Below are positions 17,964 to 27,273 of a stretch of 51,431 nt of DNA, in pieces. The DNA comes from Rugosimonospora africana (lineage in GTDB: Bacteria; Actinomycetota; Actinomycetes; Mycobacteriales; Micromonosporaceae). How positions within the stretch are numbered: position 1 is the stretch's first letter; every line of letters begins with the position of its first letter. Below the pieces are notes generated by a model. It saw only the letters and a list, made by a program, of their open reading frames with translations, made no database searches and was not told where the DNA came from. Location of the stretch: the NCBI RefSeq assembly GCF_016862975.1, contig NZ_BONZ01000092.1:1-51431 (forward strand), read 5' to 3'. The position numbers were made by a program, and so were the translations under genes.

Positions 17964-18565
17964 GGCGGGCCCCGCGTCGCGGCCTCGTGAGCGACCCGTC
18001 CGAGTCGCCGACCGTGGCCGGCTCGGCCGGCTCCGGCAGCGTGGCCGGCTCGGGCGGCACGGCCGGCTCGGGCGGCACGGGCCGGGTCGAGAACGTGGGC
18101 GACCCTTCGCGGGCGGAGACCCCGGGCGGCCCGGGCCGGGCCCGGCGGGCGGGCGGCTGGTACGCCGCGGCCGGCGGAGCGTTGGCCGGGATGCTCGCGG
18201 CCGTCGGCGTGTGGGTCGGGTACCCGGCGATCCTCGCCGCGGCCGGTGCGGGCGTCGGCGGGGTCCGGATCCTGCCGCGCGCGGACGACGACGCGATGCC
18301 GCACCTGTGGTCCGTACTGCACCGGTTCGGCCGACCGGAGAGCGTCGGCGAGACGCTGATCTGGCTGGTCGTGGCGCATGCCTGCCTGTTCGCGGTCGGT
18401 GTGCTGGTGCTCGGGTTCGCCGCCCACACCAGCGCCGCTCCCGAACAGGACGGCGAGACGGCGCCGACCGGGCAGCCCGACGCTCCGACGCTTCTGGGAG
18501 GAGCCGGCCGGGGGTCCAGGGCTCTGGGTCCCCGGCCGGGTTCGTGCGCCGATCCGATCAGGTGA
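17960..18565 (+). CDS. hypothetical two-helix membrane protein, last gene of the pyrimidine operon
   Basis: Unrecognised 201-residue protein whose ATG overlaps the stop of the F420-type gene (ATGA). Residues 15-60 are Gly/Ser/Ala-rich with a GSAGSGSVAGSGGTAGSGG run. Hydrophobic helices follow at about 65-95 (WYAAAGGALAGMLAAVGVWV) and 135-155 (LIWLVVAHACLFAVGVLVLG). The short tail (LGGAGRGSRALGPRPG) is encoded by a GC hairpin and may not be structurally important. It ends 8 bp inside the convergent CPBP gene. It might be a membrane partner or transporter accessory of the operon, but nothing shows this. A GTG at 17988 is another possible start. Confidence 0.6.
   Translation: MRRAPRRGLVSDPSESPTVAGSAGSGSVAGSGGTAGSGGTGRVENVGDPSRAETPGGPGRARRAGGWYAAAGGALAGMLAAVGVWVGYPAILAAAGAGVGGVRILPRADDDAMPHLWSVLHRFGRPESVGETLIWLVVAHACLFAVGVLVLGFAAHTSAAPEQDGETAPTGQPDAPTLLGGAGRGSRALGPRPGSCADPIR
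18504..18539. terminator. GC hairpin between the pyrimidine operon and the CPBP gene
   Basis: A 10-bp perfect stem, CCGGCCGGGG (18504-18513) with CCCCGGCCGG (18530-18539), has a 16-base loop. It lies inside the last codons of the upstream gene and just before the convergent gene's stop. There is no T run, so termination is only likely. Confidence 0.4.
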
Positions 18566-19325
18566 GCACGCCCAGCAGCGCCACGAGGATGCCGAACGAG
18601 TTGGCCAGGCAGTGCATGACGATTCCGATGCGGTAGCTGCGCAGGCGCACCACCAGGGTGGTCAGGATCAGCTCCAGGACGAAGATGAGCGGCCAGTTCC
18701 AGGGCTGCCAGTAGTGCTGGACGGTGAACAGGGCCGCCGACACCGGTACCGCCGCCCAGCCGGACAGCGGCAGGCGCGGCAGCAGGTACGCGCGGAAATA
18801 CAGCTCCTCCACGATCGGGTTCGTGATGCCGTCCACGGCGAGCGTCACCAGCATGGTCACGACCAGTACCGGCCGGGAGAACCCGGCGGTCGCGTCGTAG
18901 TCGGGCAGCAACCAGTGCGGGTACACGCTCCCGAGGTGGGCGGCCAGCGCGTCGGACACCGGCCCGGACGCGACGGCGGCGAGCAGCGCCACGCCGAACA
19001 ACGGCGGTACCAGCAGTGCCCACCGGCGCAGCGGCCGGCGGAAGGCGAGTACGGCGGGCAGTGCGCGCGGCGACCAGCGGCCGGTCGCCCGGCGGGCAGC
19101 GATGAGCAGGATGGTCAGCTCGGTCGGCGTGAGCAGCAAGGCGAACGCGACGCTGAGCGAGAAGTTGGCGGGCAGTCCCAGCCGGACGATCAGCGGCTTC
19201 AGCGCGAGAGCGGCGGCGAAGGTGACCGCCGACGGCGTCACGTGGCGGACGAGCGAGCCGAACCATCCGAACCGCTGGTATCCCTCGACGGTCTGTGGGG
19301 ATCTGGGTTCGAGTGCCACAGTCAT
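18558..19325 (-). CDS. CPBP family intramembrane glutamic endopeptidase
   Basis: Polytopic membrane protein of 255 residues, of the CAAX-prenyl-protease/bacteriocin-processing (CPBP, Abi) family. The catalytic double-Glu motif is in NPIVEELYFRAYLLPRL (about residues 168-184), and the second conserved His segment is LFTVQHYWQPWNWPL. About seven hydrophobic helices are visible. Such proteins cleave or bind peptides within the membrane; some give bacteriocin self-immunity and others have unknown roles. There is no bacteriocin-like gene adjacent. It starts at an ATG (MTVALEPRSP) and is divergent from the epimerase gene. Confidence 0.88.
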   Translation of the reverse strand: MTVALEPRSPQTVEGYQRFGWFGSLVRHVTPSAVTFAAALALKPLIVRLGLPANFSLSVAFALLLTPTELTILLIAARRATGRWSPRALPAVLAFRRPLRRWALLVPPLFGVALLAAVASGPVSDALAAHLGSVYPHWLLPDYDATAGFSRPVLVVTMLVTLAVDGITNPIVEELYFRAYLLPRLPLSGWAAVPVSAALFTVQHYWQPWNWPLIFVLELILTTLVVRLRSYRIGIVMHCLANSFGILVALLGVLT

Positions 19326-19515
19326 GCGGTTCAGGGTGCTCGAAGGCGAGGCGGTCAGAAATCCCGGACGCCCGAGTCTCCCTGGTAGGGCTAGCCGGAG
19401 GTCACGACCGTCCCCTGTGGACCGTCACTGGTGCCGCGGGCTGGAGAAGCGTCGCGTCTCACGGTCGCTGCTCATCATGGTCGCGCTGGGGCTCACTGGA
19501 TGCGAGGATGCGTCG

Positions 19516-20244
19516 ATGCGGGTACTCGTCGTGGGCGGCGCGGGCTACGTCGGCAATCTGGTCGTACCGCTGCTGGCCGAGCACCATCTGGTCCGCGTCC
19601 TCGATCCGCGCCCGCCGACCGCGGCGGTCGAGCACCTGCCCGGCAGCGCCACGGACTACGACGTGGTGCGGGCCGGCGTCGAGGGGATGGACGCCGTCAT
19701 CCACTGCGCGATGGGCAACCACGACTGGCACACCCCGAGCGGTGCCGCCGACACGCTGGACGTGAACGTCAAGTCGGTGCATCTGACGCTGATGGCGGCG
19801 CACGACGCCGGGGTGCCGCACGCGGTGCACATCAGCAGCATGTCGGTCTACCGCGACCTGGAGAGCCGGCGGCTCGACGAGTCGGACCCGCCGGACGCCA
19901 CCGACCCGTACGGGCTGAGCAAGCGGCTGGGCGAGGAGGTCTGCCGGGCCGCCGTACACGAGTGGGGCCTGTCGGTCACCGTGCTCCGGTTGACCTGGCC
20001 CACGCCGGACGACCTGTGGCCGGACTGGGGAGCGTTCGGCGGCGTCGAGACCCGCTACGCCACGGACGGCACGCGGATCGACGCGACCGCGGCGAGCGAC
20101 CTGGGCCGGGCGATGCTCGCGGCGCTGGAGCACCGCGACGGGCTGGACGTGTTCACCATCTCCGGAGACCGGACGGCCCGGCTGTGGAGCACCGCCAAGG
20201 CCCGGGAGCGGCTGGGCTGGGAGCCGACCTTCCCGCGCGGCTGA
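19516..20244 (+). CDS. NAD(P)-dependent epimerase/dehydratase family protein (short-chain, atypical)
   Basis: The 242-residue Rossmann protein starts with the nucleotide-binding GGAGYVGNLVVPLL at residues 8-21. Catalytic residues of extended SDRs are recognisable: Ser in HISSMSVYRD, and Tyr-x3-Lys in DPYGLSKRLGEE. It is short for the group, with a trimmed C-terminal substrate domain. The sugar or other substrate cannot be told. GAGGAT (19504-19509) lies six bases upstream of the ATG and there is no ribosome site, suggesting leaderless translation. It is convergent with the secreted enzyme at 20264. Confidence 0.82.
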   Translation: MRVLVVGGAGYVGNLVVPLLAEHHLVRVLDPRPPTAAVEHLPGSATDYDVVRAGVEGMDAVIHCAMGNHDWHTPSGAADTLDVNVKSVHLTLMAAHDAGVPHAVHISSMSVYRDLESRRLDESDPPDATDPYGLSKRLGEEVCRAAVHEWGLSVTVLRLTWPTPDDLWPDWGAFGGVETRYATDGTRIDATAASDLGRAMLAALEHRDGLDVFTISGDRTARLWSTAKARERLGWEPTFPRG

Positions 20245-20263
20245 CCGGCCGCGTCCCGGCGGC

Positions 20264-22966
20264 TCAGTTCGGGCCGGCCAGGTCGACCGAGTCCAGCTCG
20301 GCGTAGCACACGTCGTGCGCGAACCGGACCGTGTTGGCCCCCGCGTTCAACGTGACGTCGGTACCCACGACGACCCACTGGTCCCAGCCGAAGTTGCCGT
20401 ACATGAGCACCCGGCTGCCCTGGCCGTTGACCGTCACCGTATGGCCGCACTGCGTCGAGGCGCCGGAGGCGGCCCGCACGTACAGCCGGTACGCCCCGGC
20501 GCTCGGCGCGTTCACCACGACGTCGACGTAGCTGTCGGAGTAGTCCAGCTTGCCGACCTTCTTGTTGCCCGAGGCGTTGGCGGTGCTGACGACCGACGAG
20601 TCGTGCCGCTTGTTCGAGCCGGCCTCGGCCTCCACGCGGGTCATCGGCTCGCCGGTGAACTGCGCGTACCAGCGGGCGGCCATCTTCGAGTACCCGCCAT
20701 TGGACGGGTGGACCCCGTCCGGCGACAGGTCGGCCGTGCCGATCGCCGCGTGCATGTCGACCAGCTTGACGTCCTCGCCGGCGCTGGCCCGCGCCGAGAC
20801 GATCCCGGGGATCGCCGCGTTGTAGGTGCGCACCACCGCCTCCTGGGTCGCGTCGGCGAACGGCACGATCGTCGCGACGTCCACTTCGGCCCGCGGATCG
20901 GCCGCGGTGATGTGGTCGAGGAGGGTGGCCAGCCGTGCCGGCGCCTGGCTCAGCGCCCAGTTCTGGATGACGTCGTTGGTGCCGATGTGCAGCAGCACCA
21001 CGTCCGGCCGGTACGTGGCCAGCCAGCCGGCGACCTGCTCGTCGATCTGGTCGATCCGCCAGCCGGGATGCCCCTCGTGGTTCTGGTCGTGCAGTTGGGC
21101 CGGCCCGCCCACCTGCGAGCCGACGAAGTCCACGTACCGTCCGTCCACTGTGAACAGCTGGAACAGGTCCGATCGGTACCCGCCGGTGTTGTTCAGGCCG
21201 TCGGTGATGGAGTCGCCGAGCGGCATCACGGTCAGGGCGTGCTGGAAGTCCCAGAGCTGCGGGCCGAGCCCGTTGCACGTCCACTGCTGCACGGTTCCGC
21301 CGGGGGTCAACGAGCCCCCGGCCACGTCCAGGCACAGGCCGCTGGCCCTGGACACCAAGTTGTACGACGTGCCGCCGACGTTCACCAGCCGCCACTGCTG
21401 CCCAGCCGTGTCATCGCAGCCGTTCTGCCGCACGGCGACGCCCGGACTGGTGGAGTCGCCGGGCACGTCCGCGCACAGGTTGCTCTGTTCGCTGCGGAGC
21501 GTGAAGTAGCCGTTGCCCTGGTCGACCAGCTTCCAGTTCTGCGGATCCAGGCCGTTGCAGGTCCACTGCTCCAGCGTCACCCCTGCCTGGCCCGAACCAC
21601 CGCTCACGTCGAAGCACAGGCCACTGTGGACGCTGCGCAGCCGGTAGGTCTCGCCGGACACCACCCCGGCCGCGTCGCTGGTACCGAGCGTCGGCGCACT
21701 GCCGAAGTACGGCGCACACGTGCCGTCGGCCTGCCGCTTGGTCGCCACCTCCAGAACCGTGCTGCCGTCGGTGGACGGGAGCAGGCTGGAGCTGTAGTTG
21801 TCGCAGACGATGTCGTCCGGCGTCGGGTCGTTCGGGAACGAGACGGTGACCGGTGCCGGGATCCGGTACCAGCCGCCGCCACCGTTCTCGGTGTTGGCGA
21901 AGATGGTCGTACCGCTGGCCGAATAGTCGATGTGCCCCTGGGCGTCCTTGACCAGGCCGCCGATCATCAGGATCCGGCCGTTGGGACCGCCCTGCGGAGT
22001 CCAGGCGACGGTGGGCGCGTGGAACAGGTGCTCGCCGTCGGCGCTCTCCACGACGGTACCGGGGGTCGCAGCCGTGCCCCAGTTCCAGCCGTCCGGCGAG
22101 GTGCGGTAGCGCACCTCGCACGAGTCGGGGATGCCGCTGCCGCACAGTTCGTAGGACATGAAATAGGTGCCGTTCGGCAGCCGGCGCACGTTGGGCATGC
22201 CCGGGCGGTAGCTGGCCGTGGCGGTGGCCGGGATGGCCACGACGTTGTGCTCGGGGCCCCAGGTGAGCCCGCCGTCCGTGGAGGTCGCGGCCGCGATGGC
22301 CTGGTCGTACCCGCTGTGCGAGCCGGGCACGAACCGGGCGTCGTCGGAGAAGTAGCAGTTGAGGTACCCGCGGGAGTCCACCGAGAACTCCGGCTCCCAC
22401 AGGCCGCGACCGGTCGGGGCACCCGGTGCGCTGGCGCAACTCGACAGGTACGCCCAGGTGTGCGCCTGGTCGTGGCTCGCCCACACCCGGATCTCCGGTG
22501 AACGGCCCGGCGTGGCGGCCGTGTCGGCCGTGGTCGCGAACAGCAGGGTACCGGCCGGCTGCGCGCCCACCTGCTGGGGCAGCTCGAACAGCGTGGCGCA
22601 GCAGGATCCGCGCCCGCCGGCCGCGCGCGGGTCACTGATCGCGCTGAGCGGATGGAAGCTCACGCCGTCATCGGTGCTCTCGAAGAACTGGGCCGAGTCC
22701 ACCGGCTGGCCCGGCGCGTCGTTGGTCGAGACGCTGGCGATGAGCCGGCCGTCGGCCGAGCCGGAGTAGGCCAGCCGGATCACCCTCGGGTACATCCCGA
22801 GGCCGGTACCCATCCGCTGGCCCGGTCCCGGGGCGGACGGCGCCGCGGCGGCCCGGGTCGACGGCCCGGAGTCCTGGGCGGCGGCCACCGCGACACCGGA
22901 GGCGGCGAGCAATCCGGCGGCGGAAGCCGCGACCGCAAACCTGATCGACACCCTGCTGATTCGCAT
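20264..22966 (-). CDS. secreted multidomain sialidase-like / ricin-B lectin / SGNH esterase / CBM protein
   Basis: A 900-residue exported protein. A signal peptide covers about residues 1-30 (FAVAASAAGLLAASGVAVAAA). A six-bladed BNR/sialidase-like domain (about 45-400) carries several Asp-boxes (STDDGVSFHP, SHDQAHTWAY, STDGGLTWGP). A ricin-B lectin domain follows (about 425-560) with QW repeats (LEQWTCNG, VQQWTCNG). An SGNH/GDSL hydrolase domain (about 565-755) has block I GDSITDG, block III GTNDV and block V DGVHPSNGGY. A CBM35/CBM6-like carbohydrate-binding domain ends the protein (VEAEAGS...YRLYVRAA). It probably binds and deacetylates or trims host or plant glycans outside the cell. Whether the BNR domain is catalytic is unclear. 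The start ATG is at 22966. Confidence 0.9.
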   Translation of the reverse strand: MRISRVSIRFAVAASAAGLLAASGVAVAAAQDSGPSTRAAAAPSAPGPGQRMGTGLGMYPRVIRLAYSGSADGRLIASVSTNDAPGQPVDSAQFFESTDDGVSFHPLSAISDPRAAGGRGSCCATLFELPQQVGAQPAGTLLFATTADTAATPGRSPEIRVWASHDQAHTWAYLSSCASAPGAPTGRGLWEPEFSVDSRGYLNCYFSDDARFVPGSHSGYDQAIAAATSTDGGLTWGPEHNVVAIPATATASYRPGMPNVRRLPNGTYFMSYELCGSGIPDSCEVRYRTSPDGWNWGTAATPGTVVESADGEHLFHAPTVAWTPQGGPNGRILMIGGLVKDAQGHIDYSASGTTIFANTENGGGGWYRIPAPVTVSFPNDPTPDDIVCDNYSSSLLPSTDGSTVLEVATKRQADGTCAPYFGSAPTLGTSDAAGVVSGETYRLRSVHSGLCFDVSGGSGQAGVTLEQWTCNGLDPQNWKLVDQGNGYFTLRSEQSNLCADVPGDSTSPGVAVRQNGCDDTAGQQWRLVNVGGTSYNLVSRASGLCLDVAGGSLTPGGTVQQWTCNGLGPQLWDFQHALTVMPLGDSITDGLNNTGGYRSDLFQLFTVDGRYVDFVGSQVGGPAQLHDQNHEGHPGWRIDQIDEQVAGWLATYRPDVVLLHIGTNDVIQNWALSQAPARLATLLDHITAADPRAEVDVATIVPFADATQEAVVRTYNAAIPGIVSARASAGEDVKLVDMHAAIGTADLSPDGVHPSNGGYSKMAARWYAQFTGEPMTRVEAEAGSNKRHDSSVVSTANASGNKKVGKLDYSDSYVDVVVNAPSAGAYRLYVRAASGASTQCGHTVTVNGQGSRVLMYGNFGWDQWVVVGTDVTLNAGANTVRFAHDVCYAELDSVDLAGPN

Positions 22967-23303
22967 CTCGAGCCCGTCCCCCTCGGCTTGGCCGGATCGC
23001 AGCGGCGAACAGGTTACCGGCCGCGCAGGCCCGATGACGGCCGGATTACGACGCTGGTATGAGCCCCGATCGCCAGCCCACCGCCCTGGTTGTAGCCCTG
23101 GTGATCGCGCTCCTGGCCGGCCGCCCGGTACGGGTGGAAAGCCCCGCTCGGGCCCGGATGACCGGCCCCGGCCGGCTTCCCGTGAGTCCCGCTCAATATT
23201 CGGCGGTGCGCCGGGCGAGATAGCACGGTGCTCAGGGGGCATGATTGCCAGGGCCGGCGCACGCCCCCGACCTGACGTCTCGCCCCCCTTGGAGGTCACA
23301 GCA
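22967..23303. other. 337-bp divergent intergenic region
   Basis: This region separates the secreted multidomain enzyme (minus) from the thioesterase (plus). It contains a TAACCT -10-like hexamer on the minus strand near 23010. A possible 54-codon plus-strand reading frame at 23059-23223 starts MSPDRQPTALVVALVIALLA, with a hydrophobic N-terminus and mostly G/C third positions, but no ribosome site. I do not count that frame as a gene. Confidence 0.4.
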
Positions 23304-23729
23304 ATGGCGGCACCCCTCCCGATGAGTCGGCGTGAGCTGCTTTCTCTCATGCCGTACGCGACCGCACTTGGCATCGTCCTGGAAGACGCGAGCCCGACGC
23401 TCACCCGTGGCAGCGTCGACTGGGCGCCCAACCGGTGCACCGTCGACTCTGCGATGCACGGCGGAGTGCTGATGTCGCTGGCGGATTCGATCGGGGCGGT
23501 GTGCGCCTACCTCAACGTGCCGGTCGGTGCGGGCACCTCCACGGTCGAGTCCAAGACCAACTTCTTCCGGGCATTGCGGGAAGGCAGGCTGCACGCCACC
23601 GCACGGCCGCTGCACGTCGGCCGCTCCTTCGTCGTCATCCAGACAGACCTGGCCGACGATCAGGGCCGGCCGGTCGGCCAGACGACGCAGACCCAGGCCG
23701 TCATCGCGCCGAAGCCGCCGCCGGCCTGA
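23304..23729 (+). CDS. PaaI-family hotdog-fold thioesterase
   Basis: The 141-residue protein carries the hotdog-fold signature around MHGGVLMSLADSIGAVCAY (about residues 50-68), where the catalytic acidic residue and CoA contacts lie. TSTVESKTNFFRALREG and RSFVVIQTDLADDQGR follow, as in PaaI/4-hydroxybenzoyl-CoA thioesterase relatives. It would hydrolyse acyl- or aryl-CoA thioesters as a homotetramer. GGAGGT lies seven bases before the ATG at 23304. No aromatic degradation genes lie nearby, so the substrate is open. Confidence 0.87.
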   Translation: MAAPLPMSRRELLSLMPYATALGIVLEDASPTLTRGSVDWAPNRCTVDSAMHGGVLMSLADSIGAVCAYLNVPVGAGTSTVESKTNFFRALREGRLHATARPLHVGRSFVVIQTDLADDQGRPVGQTTQTQAVIAPKPPPA

Positions 23730-23895
23730 GCCGGTGCCGGCCGGTTCGGCTCGGCGCGTCCAGCCACGCGACGACCAGACCAGGCTCCGCGGAGGGTTTC
23801 GGCCGTAGCTGTCCGTGATCGTACTGACAGTTCGCGGCAGGCCGCGCAGGGTTCTCCCATCGACCCGATCCGGCCCGCGATCAGCGGCGGAGGCC

Positions 23896-26800
23896 ATGAT
23901 GGACCCTCTTGCGCAGCCGACACCCCCGCCATCCGAAACGACTGCGGCACAGCCGGAGCCGACCACGCCGGTCGGCCCGGCTGCCGACCCCGTGCCGGCT
24001 GCCGAGCCCGGTCCGGCGTCGCCGACCACTCAGGAACTGCGCCTGGCCGTCGTCCTGACCGGCGGGGTGAGCCTGGCGATCTGGATGGGCGGCGTCTGCC
24101 GCGAGATCGACCTGCTGAACCAGGCGAGTGACCCGGACGCCCGGGCCACGGACGGTCGGACCGGGAGCGACCGCCGGGTCTGCCAGCTGTACCGGCGCCT
24201 GTTGGACCTGCTCGACGTGCGGGTCAGCCTCGACGTGCTGTCCGGTACCAGTGCCGGTGGCATCAACGCGGCACTGCTGGGGATGGCGAACGCCCGGCGC
24301 CGGGACACCGGTGCCGTGCGGGACCTGTGGATGGACGCCGGGGCGTTCGATCAGCTGCTGCGCGACCCGCGCCGACCGGACCCGCCGTCGCTGCTGCGCG
24401 GCGACGACTTCCTGCTCGCCAAGCTGCGCGACGCGATCGGGACGATCGCCGCCGGCACCCCGCCGCCGGATCCCCGGCCCACCCACGTGTTCATCACGAC
24501 CACGCTGCTGTCGGCCGAGATGAGCCGGTTCACCGACAACTACGGGACGCTCATCGTCGATGCCGATCACCACGGGCTGTTCCACTTCACCGAGGAGCTT
24601 CTGGCCGGCGCGGCGCCCGACTTCCTGGCGTCCCGGCTCGCGCTGGCCGCCCGCAGCAGCGCGTCGTTCCCCGGCGCCTTCGAGCCGGCTTTCCTGCCGT
24701 ACAAGTCCGAGACGGACACCGCGCACCCGGACATGTCCGCGTACCTGAACGCCAGCGCGCCGCACTGGGCCTCGGACGGCGGCCTGCTGGTGAACCGGCC
24801 GATCGCACCCCTCCTCCAGGAGATCTTCGAGCGTGCGGCCAGCGGCCAGGTACGGCGTGTCCTGCTCTACATCGTGCCGTCCTCCCGACCGGTGCAGGCC
24901 CCCGAGCCCGACCGGTTCGACAAGCCGCCGAGTCTCGGCGAGGCGCTGATGCGGGATCTGAGCGCGACCCTCAACCAGTCGATCGCCGCGGACCTCGCCG
25001 CGATCCGCGACCACAACGACCGGGTCACCGCGGTCGCCGAGACCCGGCTGCGGCTGGCCGCGTTGGGCGTGCGGCTCGACCGTGCGGAACGGGACTCCGG
25101 GTCGGTCGGCCTGACCGTGCTCATCGACGCGCCCGCCTGGCGCGACTACCGGCAGCGCCAGGCGGAGTGGCTCGTCCGCCCGCTCACCGCCGCGGTGATG
25201 CGCCAGGTCTCGGCGGACCCGGCGCTGCGCGATCGCTGGCTGGACAGCCTGGGCCCCGGCTCGGACGGCGAGCACCGGCTGCGGACCGCCGCCGGGGCCT
25301 CGGTGGTACGCAACTGGCCGGCGCAGCCGCCGACCTCGGTGCGCGCGGTGGTCGGCGTCGCGGCGTCCCTCGGGCGCCCGGCCCTGGACGCGGCCAAGGC
25401 CACGATCCTGGACATCCTGGTGTCCGGGTACGTGCTGACCGACGACCCCGACGCCCGGGCGAAGCTCGCCGCGTGTGGCGCGCGGATCCACGGCGCCTCC
25501 ACCGCCTGGCACGACGAGGACCTGCAGACCTTCGTCGCGAAGCGGCTCGGTGCGGCACCGGCGGGGGAGACGCTGGACCAGGCTGTCGTGCGGCTGGCCG
25601 GCGAGTTCGTCGGGCAGGCCGGGCCAACAGCCGGTGCGGCCGCCGACCCCGCCGTCGACGGGGACGTCGGCGCGACCATCGAGTCGTACCTGACCGCGTG
25701 GCGCACCCTCGCCGACGCCCTGATCGACGTCCGCGACCTGTTGCGCCGGCTCGCCGGCGACGTGCCGACCGGGCGGCCGACCGGCGACGAGGAACTGGCC
25801 GACGCCCCGGTACGGCTGTCGCTGCTCCAGCGCCGGTCCGAGGCCGCGTACCGGGTGAACACGTACCTCGATTTCCTGCTCGCCCGCGACGTGCCGCGGA
25901 CCGTGGCCCGCCTGCTCGACCTGCACATCGCCGAGCGGTCGGTACTGCCGGTCGGCGTCGACGTGCAGCAGCGGGTGGAACTGGTCCAGGTCAGCGCCGA
26001 CACGCGCACCCTGCTCGACCCGGGGCGCTCGACCGCCGAGGACAAGCTCACCGGCATGCAGCTGCACCACTTCGGCGCGTTCTACAAGGGTTCCTGGCGG
26101 GCCAACGACTGGATGTGGGGCCGGCTCGACGGCGCCGGCTGGCTGGTGCACCTCCTGCTCGACCCGCGGCGCATCCTGTCCGTCCTGGAGACCGCCGGCA
26201 TCGACGGGACGGACCGGGCCGGCTGGTTCCTGGGACGCATCGAGGAGATCGCCGGGCCGGCGCCCGAGACGTGCCCGGACGGGTCCTTGCCGACGCGCGG
26301 CGAACTGCTCGCCGAGCTGGCGTTCCTCAGCTCCGACGCGGTACCCCTGCCGGCCAGCCTCCCCAGGTTGTCGCTGTGGGTGGCACGATCCGCCCAGCAA
26401 GCCATCGCCGCCGAGGAACTGGGTACGGTGGCGCGGCAGGTACGCGCCGGAACCGACGGCGCGCCGAGCCGGCTCGAACAGGAGTGGCTCGCCAGCTACG
26501 ACGCCGCCCCACCCGGCGATCCCGCCGCGATGGCAGCGCTGCTGAGCACGTGCCCGGTGCCAGCGCAGCGCCTGACCGACCGGGATCAGACCGAGTCGCC
26601 GCTGTTCATCCGCACGCTCACCCAGGCGGTGGCGGTCACCACCGCGGCCGCCACGGCGCTGACCAGCCCACCGGCGTTCCTGCGCCCGACGTTCGCGACC
26701 GCGCGCTCGATCACCCGTACCGCGTACGTCGCCACCGACCGCATGCACGGCTCCCGATCCGGGGTCCTCACGGCGGCGCTCGGGATGATGGCGTTCGGTG

Positions 26801-27273
26801 TCCTGGCCATGCTCACCCACAACGTCGTGCTCGGCCTGTCGGGTCTGGGGCTGGTCGGCGCCGGAGCGGTGATGCTCGCGGTCGCGCTGTGGCGGGCCAC
26901 CCCGACGATCCTGGCTTCTCTGGTCGCCGTCGCCCTGGTCCTCATCGCCGCGGCACCCTGGCTGCCCTGGGCCGACGAGCGGCTGTTCGGGTGGCTGCAG
27001 AGGTCCGCCGTGCCCTGGATGCGGGAGCAACGGTGGGCGTGGAGCGTGTTGTTCCTCCTCGTGCTCCTGCCGCCGCTGGAGGCGCTGGTCCGGCTGTTCG
27101 GGAGGGCCGTCGACCGGGTCCGTGAGCTGCGCCTGATCCGGGCGCTGCTGCGGGCCGCGAGGCTGGACTCCGGCGCGCCGGTACCCGCGGCCCCGGTACC
27201 CGCCCCGGCCGTACCCCGCCAGCAGGACGCGGCCGGTTCGGTCACGTCGGGTACAGGCCACCGTCCACAGTGA
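23896..27273 (+). CDS. large patatin-like phospholipase with C-terminal membrane helices
   Basis: A patatin-related protein of 1,125 residues (TIGR03607-like). After a Pro/Ala/Thr-rich lead, the oxyanion loop LTGGVSLAIWMGG lies at about 57-69. The nucleophile Ser119 is in GTSAGG, and the catalytic Asp294 in SDGGLLVNRP. A long uncharacterised middle region (about 330-930) follows. Four hydrophobic helices then come (LGMMAFGVLAMLTHNVVL, LGLVGAGAVMLAVAL, ILASLVAVALVLIAAA, WSVLFLLVLLPPLEAL) before a Pro/Ala-rich tail. It may be a membrane-bound lipid acyl hydrolase. GGAGG precedes the ATG. Its last 32 bp overlap the convergent SDR gene. Confidence 0.87.
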   Translation: MMDPLAQPTPPPSETTAAQPEPTTPVGPAADPVPAAEPGPASPTTQELRLAVVLTGGVSLAIWMGGVCREIDLLNQASDPDARATDGRTGSDRRVCQLYRRLLDLLDVRVSLDVLSGTSAGGINAALLGMANARRRDTGAVRDLWMDAGAFDQLLRDPRRPDPPSLLRGDDFLLAKLRDAIGTIAAGTPPPDPRPTHVFITTTLLSAEMSRFTDNYGTLIVDADHHGLFHFTEELLAGAAPDFLASRLALAARSSASFPGAFEPAFLPYKSETDTAHPDMSAYLNASAPHWASDGGLLVNRPIAPLLQEIFERAASGQVRRVLLYIVPSSRPVQAPEPDRFDKPPSLGEALMRDLSATLNQSIAADLAAIRDHNDRVTAVAETRLRLAALGVRLDRAERDSGSVGLTVLIDAPAWRDYRQRQAEWLVRPLTAAVMRQVSADPALRDRWLDSLGPGSDGEHRLRTAAGASVVRNWPAQPPTSVRAVVGVAASLGRPALDAAKATILDILVSGYVLTDDPDARAKLAACGARIHGASTAWHDEDLQTFVAKRLGAAPAGETLDQAVVRLAGEFVGQAGPTAGAAADPAVDGDVGATIESYLTAWRTLADALIDVRDLLRRLAGDVPTGRPTGDEELADAPVRLSLLQRRSEAAYRVNTYLDFLLARDVPRTVARLLDLHIAERSVLPVGVDVQQRVELVQVSADTRTLLDPGRSTAEDKLTGMQLHHFGAFYKGSWRANDWMWGRLDGAGWLVHLLLDPRRILSVLETAGIDGTDRAGWFLGRIEEIAGPAPETCPDGSLPTRGELLAELAFLSSDAVPLPASLPRLSLWVARSAQQAIAAEELGTVARQVRAGTDGAPSRLEQEWLASYDAAPPGDPAAMAALLSTCPVPAQRLTDRDQTESPLFIRTLTQAVAVTTAAATALTSPPAFLRPTFATARSITRTAYVATDRMHGSRSGVLTAALGMMAFGVLAMLTHNVVLGLSGLGLVGAGAVMLAVALWRATPTILASLVAVALVLIAAAPWLPWADERLFGWLQRSAVPWMREQRWAWSVLFLLVLLPPLEALVRLFGRAVDRVRELRLIRALLRAARLDSGAPVPAAPVPAPAVPRQQDAAGSVTSGTGHRPQ

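Noticed and set aside
17425-19266. 613-codon minus frame across the F420-type gene and the CPBP gene
   Set aside because: It is out of frame with the EELYFR-containing CPBP gene and has no recognisable domain.
23881-27261. long minus-strand reading frame antisense to the patatin gene
   Set aside because: It mirrors the codon pattern of the plus-strand gene, shows no known motif (repeats of RG/QR/HV) and has no ribosome site; the plus frame has a full catalytic dyad.
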